The translations under genes were made by a program, and so were the position numbers. 64,000 bases of DNA from Achromobacter seleniivolatilans (GTDB lineage: Bacteria > Pseudomonadota > Gammaproteobacteria > Burkholderiales > Burkholderiaceae_B), in NCBI RefSeq assembly GCF_030864005.1, contig NZ_CP132976.1, forward strand, positions 868,001 through 932,000, given 5' to 3'. Below, piece by piece: positions 63,001 through 64,000 of the stretch (position 1 is the stretch's first letter; each line of letters begins with the position of its first letter). The notes under the pieces were generated by a model, which saw only the letters and a list, made by a program, of their open reading frames with translations, did not search any database and was not told the DNA's origin.

Positions 63001-64000
63001 CGGCCCGGATTGGCAATGGCGTGAATGTGGCAACGGTAAACACGGCTGGCGGCGCGGTAACGGTCAATGCACTGACCCAATACAACACCAAGATCACGGT
63101 GATGAGCGGGGTGGATGACCAGGTCATCGCCGACAAGCAAAAGTTCCTGGAAAAGAAGAACAACGTCACGACGGATCAGGTCAAGCGCGCGACCGGTCCC
63201 GATGGATCGGATTTCGGCGCTGCCGCGGCTATTGTGATCGGCATCGATAACGTCAAGACGTCCGCAACGGTAAACGCCAAGGCGGCCATCAATACGCAAG
63301 GCGGCGACGCAACGGCAACGGCCAGCACCCTGAATCAGATCGATCCCAACAAGCTCTGGCTGGTGAATCTGTACGCGCCGTTTGACGGCATTGAGGCCAA
63401 GTGGAAGCTGGCTGATGGCACGTCCGCCAAGATGGGCGTGGCCACTACCGCTGGCAAGGAATTCCTGAACAATCTGCAAGCCACGCTGACCAGCACGGGC
63501 GGCATCTCGTCCAGCTTCAGCACGTGGGCAAGCGCCACCGCGAAGAGCAAGAAGCTGGCGCTGTCTGGCGCATTCACGGTGCTGGTGCAAGACACGCAGA
63601 CACGCGCCACGGTGTCGGGTTCGATCGATACGACGCGTGTAGCGGGTTCGGCTGGCGCGGTGCGCATCGAGGCCGAAAATTCCTCGCAGCGCATGAATCT
63701 GGTCGGGAACATCATCCTGCCGGCCATTTCGATTGGCGGCGCAAAATCGTTGCAGACGTCGGCGGCGCGGCCGCAGTCGCAAAGCCGTATGAGCTACGGC
63801 AAGGATCAAGCCAAGGGTTTCCTGACGCCCAAATACGAAGGTTTTGAATACGGCAGCAGTTCCAAGGAAGGGTCGGCGATTGGCGTATCGGTCTACGTCA
63901 ATGCCGCTACTCACGACACGCGTGCGGTGGTCAGTGACACCGCAGTGATCAAGTCGGGCAATCTGACTGTTGATGCGAACAATGAGCTGGTGTCGGTAAC
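57015..64000 (+). CDS. giant LEPR-XLL/DUF4347 adhesin, 3'-truncated by the window
   Basis: The frame runs open from the ATG at 57015 to the window end (2328 codons). Domains: LEPR-XLL leader LFEALERRYLMSAD at about 30-43; linker; DUF4347 (about 155-345) with IMSHGSAG (H235) and LLYGCNVA (C278), ending GGDWVLDYRKGV and SWNGVM; then beta-rich repeats with GGGGNDLVIGN-type RTX-like turns, LIGSAGANVLKGG, DGKTILDYSGY and GAAGKTTLDYSAY. Past about 1500 the motifs change to VxGVAVGVL/VGVGVGFAYNQ segments typical of large filamentous adhesins. No cleaved signal: export by type I secretion is expected through a C-terminal signal outside the window. It probably mediates surface attachment or biofilm. 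Confidence 0.9.
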   Translation, partial: MSMKKLARKLWTGRSSREVQQSLFRRRPLFEALERRYLMSADLLVPPPPPTSDQAPIVASADPAAGAQGKKPSAPGSHPYLVERAAYKAATQHSEMMTLDQYAKANATRQGDAKAWLPGQEGGQEGGQIKAAVLTGKIPGYTTQSEQTPVRQIIFVDPAVDNADQIVQGLYGLISGKTEGWGGLAKPTGDGPQVQVLRSHDTEIIVLDGRYDGVDQITQILGQHKDLAAVQIMSHGSAGALSLGTATLGAGQLDTYKDQLRAWGDAMSDDGDILLYGCNVASGRAGVAFVDSLSAITRADVAAATHTVGSAALGGDWVLDYRKGVIDANTITVASWNGVMANATGVQNGGSTLQGVAVNDRLIGYGSDNTFVFDNNSTAAVTTIELRQGMKQENGVWVRNEDDDNSNNTLDFSGIKGNVTAIISNNDSYQIKYSTVDAANNWTERTVNVVFKSADGTQSLKIGDKTFNLIGTALDGKTILDYSGYATGVTVDLSGPTADSNGEEVPPPPPTGFGYVRAVSGVKGSTQGGNRITVVGDTTVTINNAQDIVKGSGGGNTYIVAGGAIGFTLTQQAGQSGNTLDLSQFGADVTARVQTQGGLSVYLGAGVAADGSIRNLSGATALVSNLDIQIFVGAAGKTTLDYSAYEDNVTVNLNYQDEATALYDASGLAGVLNISNVIGAGGTYGNDIVGSLGDNIITVANSRGQNRISGGGGNDLVIGNLAVGGATEYIAGVESNATLSGGKTSATIVNTPPGASTASTVTLRGVSAVTLQDYRTINAGAAAGTTYHAGTSVTLDGTNYTGDLTLIGSAGANVLKGGLGNNTFTGYQGANDLWAQAGAASNTLNENGEWNFTLTNTALTGTYASDGTALAAGAPTPTLANILHGVFTDARLNGGLGSTLIDASAFSGNTMLVSGLMANGVIKAGNGAGRTHQILLLGGKYAISGGTGAGSTTELVVAADGYTGLTGAEYAAQMAAGGGVGYVSFEKDGSGATWIKRDAAGVLAGSSTYTNITSARVISGEYGNWIDTSRFEGRAVLDGSAGLSNYFIISNAYATQVIGSAGTNTIELSTGGKNVTVDNTRVQIGSGGTQFDSAFTNVNDFRFVVQGSAANTVNTTAFTGVTTQTYLSNLNSGYTAEDGPALAFLFPNRANARVDVGLEGVRTIQDLLDAIAGGVMVNAAGVPLRIAVGGPNAGQLLAETDTTSAWDYLYALTASLDGQGRLQVSYSQDAITAGLSGAFTLTPGMQAKLNADGTVSTSTVSVSDAAYTLGLIAAGQTQNTSTGAGVLTGVALGIAHQTQFVLAGSNAVIRSGGGDNTFVVNYGQASSNTGTGNNIIAQTGAQNSLVVNTSLGAVLATGSVYYVSGGVNTSTVTFTAGAFADATVTATNTAGATTLDASAWDKTVALVTSGGYDTLKGNKSNVTFVVMQPTNTAGGTVTMSLAATGGTGNSLQVSMQGAGAALSSLISSAGVITGVTFGANTASLDYVLDIGNGTLDQALTVSGRNVTIRGQDYTVSKAITLSADRTLRLEGEKITVGDDAAAHIVLAAGAIQLAAQHYRPWRSGFAQIYTLDTEINVRNATLWAKDAAGSGVTLTTKISSDDYGRDPLIKNGADQKGILGTLAGGVNSAFNALMNFLDGASALASWAGITYKSSINVGTTAKLVSNSDVTITASSTAKVELNPLVTKVAGIAVGVLQNYAHIEINGKISAAKAITIKSEVTNEMSIKLIPGQLSAVPAVIGVGVAVVLSESTVHIGTTATLDTGLSYVNDLVTSSVSNVGGDVTVQAITNHKSVISISVAGKMAESDDTKAVTPAAGAATTGPAQETGKYKAGYAKVGVGVGFAYNQLTTEAYMDGTVTTRNAGKVLVEAKALDTGSAVAVKTILGGRAATGSDYLTSAQTEAKSAAIAKATKPIVGGVMSGLGTGSQYTKSFFSALVSDSKEGGFGKKVSDIKKEKDAKDRSDYDKDIQKEIDNPSTEFQVGAALGMSMSNITTTARIGNGVNVATVNTAGGAVTVNALTQYNTKITVMSGVDDQVIADKQKFLEKKNNVTTDQVKRATGPDGSDFGAAAAIVIGIDNVKTSATVNAKAAINTQGGDATATASTLNQIDPNKLWLVNLYAPFDGIEAKWKLADGTSAKMGVATTAGKEFLNNLQATLTSTGGISSSFSTWASATAKSKKLALSGAFTVLVQDTQTRATVSGSIDTTRVAGSAGAVRIEAENSSQRMNLVGNIILPAISIGGAKSLQTSAARPQSQSRMSYGKDQAKGFLTPKYEGFEYGSSSKEGSAIGVSVYVNAATHDTRAVVSDTAVIKSGNLTVDANNELVSV

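Noticed and set aside
62334..63914. 526-codon reverse-strand frame
   Set aside because: Also a shadow of the adhesin frame, which continues in register to the window end with plausible beta-repeat protein.

Overview
The window looks like chromosome of a high-GC Gram-negative betaproteobacterium, most likely Alcaligenaceae (Achromobacter/Bordetella type). This is inferred from the Bug-type tripartite-tricarboxylate solute receptor, the many AraC/IclR/LysR/LuxR regulators beside small catabolic operons, and the type of giant LEPR-XLL/DUF4347 adhesin. No rRNA, tRNA, CRISPR array, integrase, transposase or replication origin was seen.

Layout. (1) 1-12.7 kb is ordinary chromosome with small transcription units: a 5'-truncated GlxA-type regulator, two AhpD/carboxymuconolactone-decarboxylase-like proteins each beside a divergent regulator or redox partner, a CadC-like wHTH-TPR regulator, a glutathione S-transferase, a SYLF lipoprotein and several zinc-ribbon, lipoprotein and hypothetical genes. 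(2) 12.9-19.4 kb is a six-gene minus-strand catabolic operon (solute receptor, RidA, amidohydrolase, FAH-family enzyme, hydratase, HpaI-type aldolase) divergent from a flavin-reductase/IclR pair. (3) 19.4-30.7 kb is an accessory island, AT-richer by eye, with lineage-atypical genes. It holds a small overlapping ORF pair, a 1716-residue STAND-type ATPase with an N-terminal Mrr-like nuclease signature, a HEPN protein whose C-terminus has slipped out of frame, an overlapping two-gene module of unknown function, and a DUF262 + Rx4H HEPN nuclease pair. This is the best candidate for a new defence system. (4) 30.9-42.5 kb holds a SAM methyltransferase and then a nine-gene minus-strand operon (LysR, FAD monooxygenase, complete Opp/Dpp-type ABC importer, BAAT-type hydrolase, fused double-CMD protein), mostly joined by 4-base ATGA overlaps. 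(5) 42.9-53.2 kb has small secreted or lipid-anchored proteins, a periplasmic-type NUC1 nuclease, a PHB-depolymerase-like esterase, two NarL-type response regulators and an exported beta-carbonic anhydrase. (6) 53.5-64.0 kb is a type I-secreted adhesin operon: SapC protein, an unknown protein, a TolC-family lipoprotein, and the first 2328 codons of a giant adhesin that continues past the window end.

How parts fit. The catabolic operon would import a carboxylated aromatic-derived acid and carry it through hydrolysis, hydration and aldol cleavage; the substrate is not apparent. The ABC/monooxygenase/CMD operon looks like import and oxidative processing of an unknown peptide-like or organosulfur compound. 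The island genes fit independent, nearby abortive-infection-type systems. The adhesin operon would secrete and display the giant protein, whose N-terminal DUF4347 domain keeps a caspase-like His-Cys pair.
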